A stretch of DNA of 64,000 bases from Lamellibrachia columna (GCA_963662155.1 OY759262.1:11960082-12024081), one strand, 5' to 3'. Shown: positions 20,535 to 45,227, counted from the first letter of the stretch. Translations and numbers: made by a program. The notes: generated by a model from the sequence alone, not told the origin.

Positions 20535-23500
20535 ATGGCAGACGTTTTGAAGTTAGATTTATATGATATTCTCGGTGTGTCAATCGACGCTACTGAGAAG
20601 CAGGTAAATGATGCAATCATGACGGTTAATTATATTACAATACATCGAGATCTAACACCGTCGAAGCTACCGACAAGATGCTAAGTTAGGTTAACATATG
20701 AGCGATAATATGGTATTTACGGTGCTTGGACTACTCGGCCTGGGACAACTCGGCCCAGTTCGAGACAACTCGGCTCCGATTTTGAGACAACTCGGCCCAG
20801 GTGTCGAGACAGCTCGGCCCAATGATATGATGGCGCTTAGTTAGAGATAGGTCGGCCCAGGTCTGGGCGCCATCATAGTCAGTTTGATGCAAATAATGTA
20901 TTATGATTCAGCTATTAAACTGGAAAATACTTTTGATTGCATTTGGCTCATTCCAATTTCTAAAGATCTGATTGAATTATAACAAATAAAAGCGGTAAAG
21001 GAGGTCAATATATTCTTCATATGCACCCACTTACATGTTCACACACATGACATGTGCATTGTATTTATTATACATTACGTACGTATTATGTTGTTTCTTT
21101 CCTCTATACCCCTGAATTCCGGTTGAGCTTGGCATCGATACTGGGTGTCTACTTCCCCTTCACTACTGTATCCACCACCTGTCACCACTCCCTCTATCCC
21201 TCGCTCATTTTCAGTAGTTCTCGCACTCTGGTCTGATTTTCATGCTATTTATTATGGAAAGAAATGTATTCTTCGTGTTTGTGTTTATGTTTGTAAATAT
21301 ACATTACTTGGGTGTTTGGCTTCATTAGATATTTCAAGAAAGGTGTGAATGAAGCATATAGCAGTTTTGGCAACACAATAGAGAAGGAAGGTGTGTGCTC
21401 TATCAATCCCGCCGTTGATTGGTCTGTGTCTGGTGTTGACTCCGCCCATGCCCGTCTCCAATTGGCCGTTGATTGATTCAATGCCCATCTCATACAGAAC
21501 CCGCACTATAATATTTGGTTGTTATTTCTATGAAACGCCTGCGTGACTTGACTTAAAATTCTTTAAATGTTTTACGTATATTCTACTACATCTAAAGCAT
21601 GTGTGTTTATATATTTCAATCCATGGCGTGTTTGTGGATGATTTTATATGTAGTTTATTAAATGTATATGGATCCATATTTTACCTTTTGTACTCCGTTG
21701 TTGATAATGTACCATATTATATTAGTAGTGGATTAACGATTGTGCATTAGGTGATAAAAGCATGAAACTTGGTAGGTATTATGTAGACTAATATATAAGG
21801 ATCATGTTCAGATTCACTAAGAATTTAGCATAACAAAGGCATACTACTTAAATGGCTTACAACTAAGAATTTTTAACAGAACATTACCCTGAACCAATTT
21901 CCACATCACACGGGGGAATTTAAACAGGTGTTATATTTCTTGAGAGGAGGAGGATCACGCAAGATCTGCTCAGTTCCTAACTTCTATTCAATGCATTCAA
22001 AGGTGACTTGGTCATGGTAGGCCTTCTCGTCATCAAAGTCAAAGGGAAGCCAACTTCAGGTAAATACTGCTGATGTCGGACGCTATGTTTCAGTGCACGT
22101 TGTACAGTGCCGTTATTCAAACAAAAAGACCTGCTCAACGAAACAATACAAGAGTATCAAGCCAATAACTACGGCCTCCGCACACTGCTAACACACACAA
22201 ATCAAAGGACAAACGACGTGAAACAATCTGCTCAGTAAAACAAAGCAGGAGTAGTGAAGCCAGTTAATATAGCCTTCAAATATTCTTAACACGCACAAAC
22301 CAAAACCAACCAACATACAAGATCAGCTCAATAACACAATACAAGAGTAGGACGTCAATTACTATGACAAATCAAAGGACAGTGTCATAATTTCAGGGTA
22401 ATGTAAAAAAATTTAGGGTAATATAAGTGTTTGTAGGTGTACTATAATTATGGAGTACACTCTATAATGAATTTATACACTTGTATACGAAGATAAAAAA
22501 AAGTTTACCTTCAATAATCTGTAGAAAGTCAAAACGAAAACACACACGAAGCATTTTATATCTTTATTAATGATAATAATATTTTATTAATAATAATAAT
22601 TAAATAATATATATGTATATATATATATATCAATATATATATATACACGTTAATATATGACATAGGCCTACAATATCGTGGTGATTATTGCCAGGGTTAC
22701 GGGTGATGTGTTTCAAGAATACATGGGATAACATTTGGATTCAAGGTTAATTTAGCAATTTATCATTGGGCCGAGCTGTCTTGATACTTGGGCCGAGTTG
22801 TCTCAAAATCGGAGCCGAGCAATTTATCATTGGGCCGAGCTGTCTCGACACTTGGGCCGAGTTGTCTCAAAATCGGAGCCGAGCTGTCTCGAACTGGGCC
22901 GAGTTGTCTCAGGCCGAGTTGTCCGTGGGCCGAGTAGTCTAGAATTCGGTATTTACTACCGTCGGCGTCGGAGTAACTAACTAGAATCTACTGGATAATT
23001 GCTCAGGAAGATCCTTTCTATGATATTGCATTGAGGGTTTATTTCAGAGTTTCCTTTTCTAGACTCGAGTTAGTGTTATTGATACACGGACAGGTTGAAT
23101 TAATCTAGACTAGAGTAGAATGGATTTACAAGACTACGCTTTACTTTAGTTTTAGCGTCTAATCCGAAAAAAAACACATGTAAAGTTGGGTGAATGAAAT
23201 TGCCCAAGATTCGAAACGTCAGTAGACCTGTGGACTTGAAACCCAGTGCTCCAAATTGACATTCCAGCACTCTAGCCATTATGGCATTAAGCTACTGCTT
23301 CCCACTATCAGTATCACCAGCATTCAGACTCAGTGACAGTGTCAGTGATGTGGCTTCACTGTTTGTCATCCACATTTCACCCTGGATGACAACATGGATT
23401 CATACTGTTACAAAACCCAGATTTTCCCCAGAATTTTGGTAAATCAAATTGACTGTCAGGCTATTTCATCAACTGTTTATGATGTATGACATGTTATAAC

Positions 23501-26500
23501 TGCATAATTAGTGCACACAAAGTATTTGGCTGTCTGAATGTTACATTTCTTCTTCCTCCGGTTACAAGTCAACCTTCTCTTCAAGGCTTATAGACTCATT
23601 TGGTTGCAGGTTTGAATCTCACAAGAAGAAAGTTGATTTTGTTGTGTACCCTTTTATTTTAGGGTACATGTTTATTTTGTATAGCTGTATTACCAGTTAC
23701 TAGAAAGTTATTACGCTAGTAACTTGATTATGATTTATCATACAAAACACATGTATTACAATTATGTTAATTATACACATACATTTAGTGGCAAAATTAA
23801 TTTGATCAGTGGTGCCCTATGACATAACAGTAAAACCATGCATTTTTAGCCAGACTCTATTTGTCAACATATATCTGACAGTGACAAAAATACAGATTTC
23901 ATATTTGTTGTTCCAGATACTGAAAGCTTATAGGAAGAGTGCCCTGAAATGTCATCCAGATAAAAATAAAGACAACCCCAAAGCAGGTAGGTACCCGATA
24001 ATTAACTGATACATGATTTGAAATATTTAAATGGAATCAGTCAATGGATACATACATACAAACAAGGAAGATGATATAATTTCAGCCATACTTGCTTATG
24101 ATATTAAATTGAAGTATTAATGCAACATTGCAATTGCATGTATCCGTACGGTACTGTTTATATTCAATTCACCTTATTTATTTTAGAACATTTACCTGAC
24201 ATTTGGGTATTTAGTACCTCTACTGTTGCAGAACCATAGTAGTTTTGAAACTCTTGCAACTGTAGCGCAATAGGAATACAGTTATCACAACAATAGTAAC
24301 TTAGAACTAGTAAATTTCACAATGAATAGATATCATTGCCACCTTGCATTGAATTGCAAGTTACATACTGATGTCCAGATTAATGTTTGTATATATTATA
24401 TTTTTAGCCGAAGCATTTCATCAGCTGTCAAAGGCATTAGAAGTGCTCACCGATGCGGCAGCAAGGGTAATGTGTAAACTTTTTGTGGTTTCTGTTTCAT
24501 ATTTTCTGTACAACTAGGATTTAGGGTACACTGTTTACTATTTATTCTTCAAAACATTTTGTACATGAGTTGGAAATGAATAAATATGAAGTTATTTTGG
24601 CCCAGATGGTGGTAAATCCGGATTCTTCGGGGAATTTACATTCACTATGGATACAATGTTGGCATATCAAAGTTAAATTCTCTCTACCAACAAGTTCCAG
24701 GTACCCAGGTAGTCATTTGTATATCTACTTTACCTGAGACAACAAGGATTGGAAGGTGTTGTCAGTGTTTCTAGTGACAGTGAGTAAATAAGTAAAATAA
24801 TAAACACTATAAGAGGTTAGTTCCACCAGATCTCCCTAACCCTTTTGAGATTATGTATGTCCCTGTTGTTTTAAGGACCCTTGTGCCCTTGGAAAAGTGT
24901 TAATATATTATTATGAATGTTTTAGGCAGCATATGACAAAATCTTGCGAGCCAAACATGCAGCTGAGATACGACACAGAGAACTTAACAAGAAACGAAGG
25001 AAACTAAAAGAAGGTGCATTCACTTGAGAAATATTTGATGTGAATATTATGTAGTCTTGCTCATTGCAATACAATCACTGCTGGGTTTCTCAGACAAATG
25101 ATGAATGGGCTTTTTATGATAGAAAAAGCTTACTCATCATAACAGCTTGCAAGCACAAATTAGCAATATTGTTGGTGCATCAAGGTGGCACCATCAGCCC
25201 TATGTTTTGAATGAAAACGCAAGCAACGTACACAATTCATTATTGGACACAAATGTTGTTTATTTGTGGTGGTCTTACTTGAGTGAGTAAGATTGTATAG
25301 CCATACAATGTATAGTATCAAACTTGGTTCATGAGCATTGTAGTAATGAAATAAACACATTTTGTTTCCAGTGTTGTACTATGCACTGTCTTCTGTATCC
25401 ATGTTATCTTGAGTAATTGTTCAGCAAACAAATAATTTCAATACAATTTTACCGTTCATGAATTACTTTGATGTGATTTCTGTTTAAATGTTTGACTATG
25501 CATGGATATTATAATAGAGTTTTTTTGTAACTTGGCTCTCTGAATATTGACGTATTTTATATATGGCACGAGAAATGGTCACATGGCATTGTTTTTTCAA
25601 TCTTATGCTGCATTTCTTGACATCAACTGCAGCATTGTAGAGTCAGTTTATCAACAGAGTCTTCTAAAGCTTTCCTTGATCTCTAAATATTGCAGATCTC
25701 GAGGCAAGAGAAGGTGCTGCTGACACAAAGAAGGCACAGGAAGTAGAAGCAGCTACATGTTTGCAGAAACAGGTTAGATGACCAGCTCATTGGATAAAAT
25801 GTTTGCTAGTTTTGATATGCAGATCACAAAGCTGTAGAGTATCTTAATCAAATGCATATGTTCAAATTTGGTAAATGTAAATACCTACATCCAGTAAACA
25901 GGAACATGGATGTATATTATACAATGGGAGATACTGTTCTAGGTACCACTGTAAGAGAAAAGGACTTAGGAGTTACAATAAGTGCTAATATGGAAGTTTC
26001 AGAACAGTGTGGTATTGCAGCTTCAAAGAGTAATCAAATTCTTGGTTTGATTAGGAGAAATATAAGCATACAAGAAAAAAGGTAATTATACCTCTGTATA
26101 AAGCAAAAGTTTGGCCTCATTTAGAGTACTGTATATAAGCTTGGAAACCATATTGTAAGAAGGATATAGATATGCTTGAAAGAATACAGAGGAGAGCAAC
26201 TAAAATGATTCCAAAACTGAGAGACCTTAGTTATGAAGAACGACTGAAAGAATGTAGTTTAACAACCCTAGAGACAAGGCGGTTAAGAGGAGATAAAATT
26301 GAAGTTTTTAAGATTGAATGGGTATGAAAACATTGGTAGAAATAGTTTTTTCTCACTCAAGAAAGATAATAGAACTAGAGGACATGAGGTAACATTAGTA
26401 AAGGATCAGTGTCGATTGGATATCAGGTAGTACTCATTCTAACAGTGGACAATCAATGAATGGAACAAATTATCTACAGATTGTGTAACTGCTAGCAGCG

Positions 26501-29500
26501 TGAATATGTTTAAAAACAAGGTTGACACATATCTCAGGAGGGCGGATTACACATAAATCTTGTTAAATCCATGGTCTGTTAACCGCAACCAATGAAATTA
26601 GTAGGCATCCCCTGTCTCTGTGAGAATGTTTTGTAAATGTTTTGACTCACTGAGCATTCTCAGGCAAGTTTCTGGAAATTGGCTGGCCCAATTTGTTGAC
26701 ATTCTTCTTAAATAAAAAATATTTAAATTCCATACAAGCATTAAATTTATAATAAAATACATTCTAACTATATAACAGTCAACAAAATAAAAGTTTGAAA
26801 ATGACATCTGAAAATGTCCTTAACAGCCCGGAAATATCCAGCCATAGTTCATATTTTATAGACTTGCATCTTGTTTTGTGATATATCGATGGCACTGCAT
26901 ACAGTGAGTTTCAGTTTGTATTTCAAGCCACATTTCAATTTGACGAACTTTAAAAAAAATCTACCCAAAATAGTTCCTATATTTGCATTTTATTTCTGCA
27001 TACTCCGGTAATGTTTGGTTTTTAAAATATCAGTTCATTGTATGGCAGTATATAGTAGTTACAAAATACTGTGGTCAGTTGCACAGATTTCGATACTGGT
27101 TCAAAATTATTAATTCATTTGTTAACCATGAGTCATGGTTAACATCATGGCCACAATGCTCATGGACAACAAAACAAGAAAACAACGGAGCACTTGCATG
27201 CGCATGTGATTTAAACAGTTCAAGTTAAGGTGGGTTAACATAAAATTTCTTTCTGGAATTTACTGTTTGTTAAAGCAAAACAAAAGTCATGGTTTTGGGG
27301 CTATGCACCTAAAAGAGATAATAATAATTAACCATGTGCAACTAAAATCAAGAATATGCCAGTGGTTTACTCAGAGTATGTTCTAAAAGTTGGAGAATCC
27401 AGTCATTTGTCAAAATAAGCGAGGGCTGACATGTTTACAAGTGCGACTGATAAGCGCATGCACAGTTCTATAAAATTTGGGTGACCTAGACAAAAGTGAC
27501 GTACTAAGGAAGGCCGGCATACACAGAACAAATGCAAGGTCTCAAATAGACATGTTATTTCGCCAGAAAGAAGACTTCTTTAGTAAACAAAGGCCAGAAT
27601 ATGTTACATAAGTTGAGTTTGGACACAAATAGCATTGGCAAGAATAGGAATAGGTGCACACGAATATATTTTCATTAGGCGAGCGAATATTGCCAGAAAA
27701 CTGCACTTGTGATGTAGTGTTATCTAAGAATATGGTGCGGCCCATGAAATTATGATGTGTGTTCAACAAGGTCTTTCTAGTAAACGTATGCCGTGATATT
27801 CTTAATTGTAGTTACAAATGGCTATGTTTTAGTAACTCATGTGCAGGTCCATAGGCCAAAAACCATGACTTTTGTTTCGCTTTAAAAAACACCGAAAGCA
27901 CTAACCGATAATCCATTCCTCTGCATGTCTTGTAATAATTCTTCACATAGGCAAAGTTCTGCTATGTGGGTAGGAAGCATGTCTATTGACTGTTAATTTC
28001 TTGATTGTAGATAGAGAGACTGCGGAAGGAGGGATCAAAGTTACTGCAAGAGGAGCAGGAACGACTGAAGGAACAACTCAAGGAGGAGAACAGAACAGTT
28101 GATAAAGGTAAATATTTTAATGATTAAAATTATATTTGACATAGTTACCTCTCAAGAAACTTGTTTGATGTTTGTTCCGAATATTTCAGTCTGCTGATGA
28201 AGGCCATGTGAAATGGCCAAACTATGCAGAACGAACATTAACCAATGTTGAAATAATTATTTTAACATATCCCATCTCAAAAGTATGCAATTAAAACAAC
28301 AATTTTGATTCATCGTCTGGAGAAATACTTTTTTATGGTTCCATTTTCCTTTCCAGACAACGAAACAGAAGATGAAATTCTGCCACGGTTAAAGGTAAGT
28401 GTGTCGGTGCTTTCCTTGCCTAAGTATATATGTATGGAGTGAGCCGTCGAACGACAGATCTCATCCCGAGTCAGTTGTGCTTTCTCTGGTGCCTAAGTAT
28501 AAGCATGGTAAATGAGCACATCTGATGAAACCAAAATTTTTCCTTGACTACTATTATCCAATTTTGTAAACGTTGCACACTAAATCAACCTTGATGCTTA
28601 ATTCTCAACTGGAACTTTCCATGCCATCTAAACAAGGGTAGATGTGTCTCTCAAATATTACTCCTGTAACTATTACAAACTGTAACTTTATGTATATGCA
28701 GTATACAAACTCTCTGGTTTAATTTGTTTCCAGTATATATATACAGTGTGTGCACTTATTATATATAATATTATTTCCATTCTTGGCAGGCTGTATAATT
28801 ATTTCAGATGTACTGTATTGTGTGCATGTGGGTGGGTGGGTGGGTTTTGGGTGGGTACGGATTTGTTTACTTACTTATCCTCTTCACATCGTAGTTGGTG
28901 CGTAAGGCCACTTAGTAACTTCTGCCATTTCCCATGATCTCTAGCTGTGTTCTCTGCTGTCTTCCAAGAATTCCCTTCCAGTCGGTTTCTCTCTACTTCC
29001 ACATTCCTTCTCCATGTTGATTTTTGGCCTTCCTCTTTTCCTTGTACCTTCAGGGCCCAGGTTAGTGCTATTTTTGTGTTGTTATTCCCGTCTCTCCTAA
29101 GTATGGGGCTGACCCATCTCCATCGTCTGATCGTGATATCTTCTGATATTGGTGGCATACAAGCACGGTTGGGTAGTTCTTCGTTTGACACTTTCATTAA
29201 TTTAATATTCGCCATAGGGATGCTCTTTGAAAATTTTTCAATTTATTCTCATCTGTTCATGGGTTTGTTTCAGTTCATTTTATTTATTGTGCAACCTTGC
29301 AATTACAGGTGCGGTGGAAAGTAAAACAAGATGACGTTGACGGTTATGATGAAGACACTCTACAGCAGATATTTCTCAAGGTTTGTTCCTCAGCAGATTT
29401 ACAAAAGACAAGTTTTGATCCTACTTGTGTACTAATTGTATTTGGATAGGATAATATATGTAAGAGGTTTTAATTTGGCATAAATTCTTAAATAAAATTT

Positions 29501-32048
29501 CCCCAAAATGAACATTTCACAGTAAGATCATGGTATGATATAATTATTTTATGTGTTTTCCATGCAGAACAAAATAAACTTAGTTTAAAACATAATAGTC
29601 GTGCAAGCAACTTGTATTGCATGCTACATTGGTGGCTGCACTGACTGTACAATGTGTATATTTGCCAAGAAGACGGGACCCATAATCAGAACTGTTCAAA
29701 ACACAAAAACTGTTCTTCACCAATTTTATTATTACTCAAGTCTTAATACGAGCTACAACGTGCTAGTTTCAAACTTTTAACTTAGTTCACTACGTATATT
29801 GCATGAACTGCATACTAGACCTTTCAACCATTCATGAGACCATGCTCACAGTGAATAATGTATTCTTTGGCCGCAACTATCTAACCTTTATATCTACTGA
29901 TGTAACAAAGTCAAACTATTAAACATTGATAATTACTGTTGATAGTAAGGAGTGTTAGTATAAATCAGTCTGATTGTTTTGTGACTGTAGTACTGTTTAT
30001 TAGCATGCTTTACTCAAGTCTATAGGGTGTTTTGTATTATTTTTGGTGTAGCAAAATTGTAATGAACAAAGCCAAACTTTTACATAAATTATATAATTAT
30101 GTTAGTATTTAAGCTTGCGTTAAAACATAGCTATAGTCATGACACTATCACGATACAATTATTGCAATATTGTCTCAATAATAAAACTATTTCCAGTTTG
30201 AGGAAGTGTCAAGCACCCGTATTGAATTTTTAGTTTCTTCTAATAAATGTTTATCTCCGTCAAGTATGGTTCACAATCCAGTCTTTTACTGTAACCAAGA
30301 ATCTCTGTGTCACTCTCAATGAGAATGTATATGTGTATTTCATGGTAGTGCTGCACAAGCAACAATGTTTAAATACTGTTTCATAACATTCTGTTTTATA
30401 TAAGTCATCATTGTTCATAGCATGAAGAAGTCATCAGTTATTGTGTGATAGCACTGGTCATGCCAGTCCATATTTTTAATACTGTTTATAACTTAAATAC
30501 TGTGCATCTAGAACAAGAGCTTTCTCAGTTATCGCACCAACTATGTGGAATGCACATCATATTAGCATTAAGTCAGCAGGAAATACTAATAATCCACCTG
30601 TTTAAACTCGCTTTTCCTCCCTAGCACCTCATTGCACCAATCCCTCTGTTTACGACTGGAATGGCTAACCAACAAGAAACTGTCTAACCCGTTTGTTTTG
30701 GTGCACTGCTGAGGTTGGGTTCCCGGTGATTTTAGTGCAATAGAAGTGTCTTTATTGTATTGTGTCTTTTGGCTTCCAGTATGGCAAGGTGACAGCACTG
30801 ATAGTTTCTAAGAAGAAAAGTAAAGGAAGTGCTATCGTAGAGTTTGCCTCTAGTCAAAGTGCGGTATGTATTTATGAAATTGAAAGCCACTGCACATTAA
30901 AATGTATACCGGTATACGTGTTGTCACTTTCACAGTTTGCAAATATGTAGCAAATTCATGTCGATTTTGTCGATTGTGACTAGCCAATTTTGTCTGTTGT
31001 AATTCAGTTGATGGCTGTTCAGTATGAGACTGGTCAGTTGTCCAGTCCACTGACCGTATCCTGGCTGTCAGGACATCCAACTATAGGTGCCATGGGATAC
31101 AACTGTGCAGAAACCACAAACACTGGTCCGTCTCGTCATCAACCGGCCCAGGTAATGGTGCTGTGAATTGGAAGCTGGCTAATCAAAGCATGAATAGTTT
31201 CACTTAGGTGAATCCTTGGTGTGTCTTCTCAATCTCATGCATCTTGGTGTATCAGTTAGTGCAAAACTAAACATTATAGTATTAAACAATAGTATATACA
31301 TCTGGTATGGGACAAGTACTCCAGTTTTTTAATGCTTTACATCCATTGCATTCATAGGTGCTATATGTTTCTCTTCTCTCCCTCTATACATATGTTTCTC
31401 TTCTCTCCCTCTATACATATGTTTCTCTTCTCTCCATCTATACATGTGTTTCTCTTCTCTCCCTCTATACATGTTTCTCTTCTCTCCCTCTATACATATG
31501 TTTCTCTTCTCTCCCTCTATACATATGTTTCTCTTCTCTCCCTCTATACATATGCATGCTCATACACATGCATACCTGTATATTGTTTAAAAATACACTC
31601 ACTCAAAATGTAATCAGCCTGGAAAAAATCTAGAGCATTAGAGGGGATGAAAATAACTGTTGCCCATATACCTGCATCAAACCCGGGTGACATTACAATG
31701 CTCATAATTCTAATTTTGCTCCGACATATTTTACATTTATTGCTCTTTGCTGCTGTATATTTTATCTAACAGTTCTTTGTTATTACATTATTACTGTTGT
31801 TATATTTTGTTCTTGGAATTCATTTTTAAATTGCACCTGTATTTAATGACTGCCAAAAATATATTATATTGTTAACTAGTTGTGAATTGGTCCTTGTTGC
31901 AATGCCTTATGAATTGGATTTTCAGGACCTCACAGGTGGTAGCACTGCTGAGTCTCACCAGGATTTCGAGAGCATTGTGTTGATGAGGATGCGGCAGGCT
32001 GAAGAACGACGGAAACTTACCGAACAGTTGCAAGCTGAAGACACGTAG
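20535..32048 (+). CDS. DNAJC17: DnaJ homolog subfamily C member 17
   Basis: Eleven exons join into 306 codons plus stop: 20535-20603, 23917-23986, 24408-24466, 24926-25013, 25696-25772, 28011-28107, 28357-28394, 29309-29380, 30780-30863, 31008-31151, 31926-32048. Every intron is GT-AG and every join keeps the frame. The protein has an N-terminal J domain (about residues 7-75, HPD at 36-38) that would recruit and stimulate Hsp70. A Lys/Glu-rich coiled-coil follows (about 75-165, with LDLEARE- and IERLRKEGS-like blocks), then an RRM-type RNA-binding domain (about 167-240, with KGSAIVEFASS). The C-terminus is DFESIVLMRMRQAEERR. Length and domain order match human DNAJC17, a nuclear protein linked to pre-mRNA splicing. 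The start is set by ATGGCAG and the immediate J-domain sequence. Intron 1 (3.3 kb) carries a TIR element; introns 5, 7 and 8 carry LINE pieces. No defect is seen. Confidence 0.95.
20712..20720. repeat. Left target-site duplication of TIR element
   Basis: GGTATTTAC, repeated at 22948-22956 at the other end of the element. Confidence 0.6.
20721..22947. mobile_element. 2.2-kb non-autonomous element with long terminal inverted repeats
   Basis: About 105 bp at 20729-20833 (ACTACTCGGCC..., GCTCCGATTTTGAGACAACT, GACAGCTCGGCCCAATGAT) reappear as reverse complement at about 22835-22939, with few differences. The 9-bp GGTATTTAC flanks the element at the same 8-nt distance from each inverted repeat, which fits a target-site duplication. 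The right arm is enlarged by an internal duplication (22757-22834). The interior has no transposase-like frame. The inverted repeats are themselves built of a repeated ACTCGGCCC-type unit. No known superfamily was recognised. Confidence 0.65.
22133..22385 (+). repeat. Degenerate tandem repeat, about 100-bp unit, 2.5 copies
   Basis: Within the TIR element, blocks such as CAATACAAGAGTA, CTGCTCA or CAGCTCA and AATCAAAGGACA recur about every 85-110 bp with substitutions. Confidence 0.5.
23180..23320 (-). mobile_element. tRNA-derived SINE, minus strand
   Basis: On the minus strand ATAATGGCTAGAGTGCTGG (box A region), GGGTTTCAAGTCC (box B) and GGGCAATTTCATTCACCC appear in order. The last matches the body of the SINE at 16602-16880. 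It lies in DNAJC17 intron 1. Confidence 0.6.
25839..26575 (+). mobile_element. LINE fragment (CR1/L2-like) in DNAJC17 intron 5
   Basis: It encodes the region after the RT core: REKDLGVTISANMEVSEQCG, then RIQRRATKMIPKLRDLSYEE, then TINEWNKLSTDC and VNMFKNKVDTYLRRADYT, with a few stops and shifts. The 3' end TAAATCTTGTTAAATCC matches the tails at 49660-49695 and 51190-51210. Same family as 46905-49680. Confidence 0.85.
28871..29220 (-). mobile_element. LINE 3' fragment in DNAJC17 intron 7
   Basis: The minus strand encodes ITIRRWRWVSPILRRDGNNN, TWRRNVEVERNRL and ARDHGKWQKLL, signatures of the C-terminal end of a LINE endonuclease/RT protein of a different family from the CR1-like copies here. 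It is open for 114 codons but 5' truncated. Confidence 0.75.
30500..30670 (+). mobile_element. LINE C-terminal remnant in DNAJC17 intron 8
   Basis: It reads TRAFSVIAPTMWNA, resembling the RAFS-APxxWNxLP block near the end of CR1/L2-like proteins, followed by degraded sequence. Short and frameshifted. Confidence 0.45.
31364..31557 (+). repeat. 27-bp minisatellite, about 7 copies
   Basis: Unit CTCTTCTCTCCCTCTATACA plus TATGTTT, pyrimidine-rich, with small length changes. It lies in DNAJC17 intron 10. The open frames through it are a by-product of the unit length. Confidence 0.9.
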
Positions 32049-32070
32049 CATCACCAAGACATTCAGTAAA

Positions 32071-32076
32071 AATAAA
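32071..32076 (+). terminator. Polyadenylation signal after DNAJC17
   Basis: AATAAA 22 bp past the stop codon. A second AATAAA is at 32675-32680, so a longer 3' UTR is possible. Confidence 0.55.
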
Positions 32077-33289
32077 GCAGGAATTTGTTTTTACAAAGGA
32101 CATTTTAAATGACTGCCAGAAGTTTTGATTGACAGTTCAGCTGATAGATGTATGTGGTTTGCTTTATGTGATCAGCAATGTGTGACTCAGCATTTGATCT
32201 CATGTGTAGAGGGATGTTGCTCATTATGCCTGCAGCCTTTGAAAGCTGTGTATAAGAAACTTGAACCATCAGTTGGATAATTGTGGTGTAATATCAACAA
32301 TTCCTCATGAGATACTGAGATATTCCATTACAATGGACTAAGATGTTTATTTTTACACTTTTAGATGTATCCCTGTTTGTTTATACAGTTGTATGACTGG
32401 ACAGTATATTAGATACTAGTGTGATTGGCAAATATATCAACATATATTACTGGACCCCCATTAATGGCTGCATTTAATTGTTAGTACATTTGATGAGCAA
32501 AGGTACACACTGGTACAAAGGTACACACTGGCCATCAACAAATGAAGCAAGTGTTATTGCCATACAACGTGAAGATGCTAAATAATGACATGCATGTTGT
32601 GGCTGCTAGGAAACACTATACTAGTGTATGAGTTACAGGGCAATGGAGGTATTGAAAATGAAGTGTGTTATGTAAATAAAATAAATATTTTCTGCTGTCA
32701 CTGTTGAGAAATTTAAGCTATAATCTGAACGATTATTTAACTACTACCATATTTAATTCCTGTCACGTAGAATGTGTTACTGTGTATCTCTGTTTACGCT
32801 CTGTCTGTCGACTCCCCCAGATAGATTACTGGGTTCAGCATACTTTCCCATTGGTGGCCATGTTAACGTTTTGCATGGTTATAAGAAAACGTGACCATAA
32901 GAAATTCTAAAACTTGTTACCTGCCGCTGTCATCATCCCACTGACATGCTGGTCGAGTTTTGTCAAAAAGTGACATTTTTAACTCTTGTAATATGCCTGT
33001 ATGTGCAATACCCGTTAAAGTTTACCAACGTTGGCACGAATTACGGCGGTCATGTGACTTGTGGCCAACAAACTCACATATTCTTCCGCCTATTAAAATC
33101 ATCTAAAAAAAATCCACAATTTCACTCTCAACAACTTCCACCAGCAAACCAGGCAATGTCCCTGCTCAAATGCACTGATGTCAGATCATGAATTTTAAAA
33201 AACCTATAGCCAAACTTACTATGCCCTACATTCGTGTGCAACACACCAGGAAGTCTAACTGAGGCATGACCTCTATCGATCTGCAGATC
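32077..33289. other. DNAJC17 3' flank, nothing else recognised
   Basis: May include a long 3' UTR up to the second AATAAA at 32675. No other feature seen. Confidence 0.5.
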
Positions 33290-34092
33290 TTAGGGTTGTG
33301 GGAGCAGGAGGTTCCGGTTGGAAGTGAGGTTTGTAGGTCTTTATTACTCTCCTTATTTTACATCTCGCTACCGCTTCATTCAGAAATGTCGCAGCAGGCC
33401 GTTGCTCAGTGGATCGCGCAGCGCCGATGTGAGTGACCGACAGCCACGTCCTCCCAATTTGTGATGTGTTTTTAAGTACATCTTCGTGGTGTCTTTGATG
33501 TACTTTCTGTGGCCACCACGGGTACTTTTTTGGCTCATATGGGAGAAGATCACTTGTCTGGGAGGCGGGAATCGGGCATTCTGATGCAGTGACCTGTCCA
33601 GCAGAGTTGATTCAGGACAGTCATTGCCTCGGTGCTGGTTGTCTTAGTCTCGGTAAGGACGCACGCGTTCGTGTGGCGATATTGACACTGGATGCGAAGC
33701 ATCTTCCGAAGGCAGTTATGGTGACATTTCTCCAGGGTCTTTAGGTGGCAGCGATAAGTTACCCAAGTTTCACACCCATATAAAATAATGGCGCAGACGG
33801 GTTCGTCAAAGACTCGGTGGCGCAGCTTCTTAAAGGAGATCCTGACACAGCAGACTCGTTGCTGGATTTTCTCTTTGATGGTTACCTTTTGGGACAGGTG
33901 ACTCCCGAGGCAAGGTCTTACCCGTCGACTGTGATGCTGGGAGATCCCGTTTCGCTTGGTCTTCTTGGTGATAATGGAAAGAACCAGGCTTCGGTAGGAA
34001 CAACTGGAGTGTTTCATCCTGTCGAATATGTCGGTACATGTACAATTGATAGAATAGCAGGTATTCCAATCTTGATAACAGTCGCAGTACAC
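33290..34092 (-). mobile_element. LINE fragment, RT C-terminal region
   Basis: The minus strand encodes ILYGCETWVTYRCHLKTLEK and LNQLCWTGHCIRMPDSRLP, blocks common to many LINE reverse transcriptase C-termini, within a frame of about 180 codons. The sequence between 33290 and 33540 continues the 3' part. It is a truncated copy in the DNAJC17-gene A spacer. Confidence 0.75.
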
Positions 34093-34442
34093 TCTACTAA
34101 ACTGACCATATCAAGGCAGAGATTCAGGTGATGCATATATTGCACTTAACACGTACACATCGGAATACGGTGTCTATTAATATTTTGGAGTGTCATCAAA
34201 AGTATTTGTAAGCTATGTTTTCTAACAGTTTAAAGTGGATATGTTGCTTGGTAAATTATTTATGGCATATGATGGAAACGTAATGCGAAAATAAATAATC
34301 CTACGTTGTGGGTAATAAAATTGCATCTTAGATAGACTACTTCCAGTTGCAAACATAAGGGTTCTCGATGAACCTTGCACCTCGATTACATAGCGAACCC
34401 TTATGAAGTGAATATGCATTCGCCAAATTGACGTTAACAAAG

Positions 34443-45049
<10,607 letters not shown>

Positions 45050-45218
45050 GACGTGAAATGACGGCTACACGTGAACAGATCATACAGAATAATCTTTACT
45101 TGAATGTAACTCCGATCATAAACATTGACATGATTTTATTTCTATAATGCATCTGCATACTAATTAAAATGTTGCAACATTACAAGGAGGGCCTTAAAAC
45201 CGACAGTGCTCGGAATAT

Positions 45219-45227
45219 ACACACACA

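Noticed and set aside
33550..34092. Host gene on the minus strand between DNAJC17 and gene A
   Set aside because: The blocks ILYGCETW and WTGHCIRMPD are LINE reverse-transcriptase C-terminal motifs.
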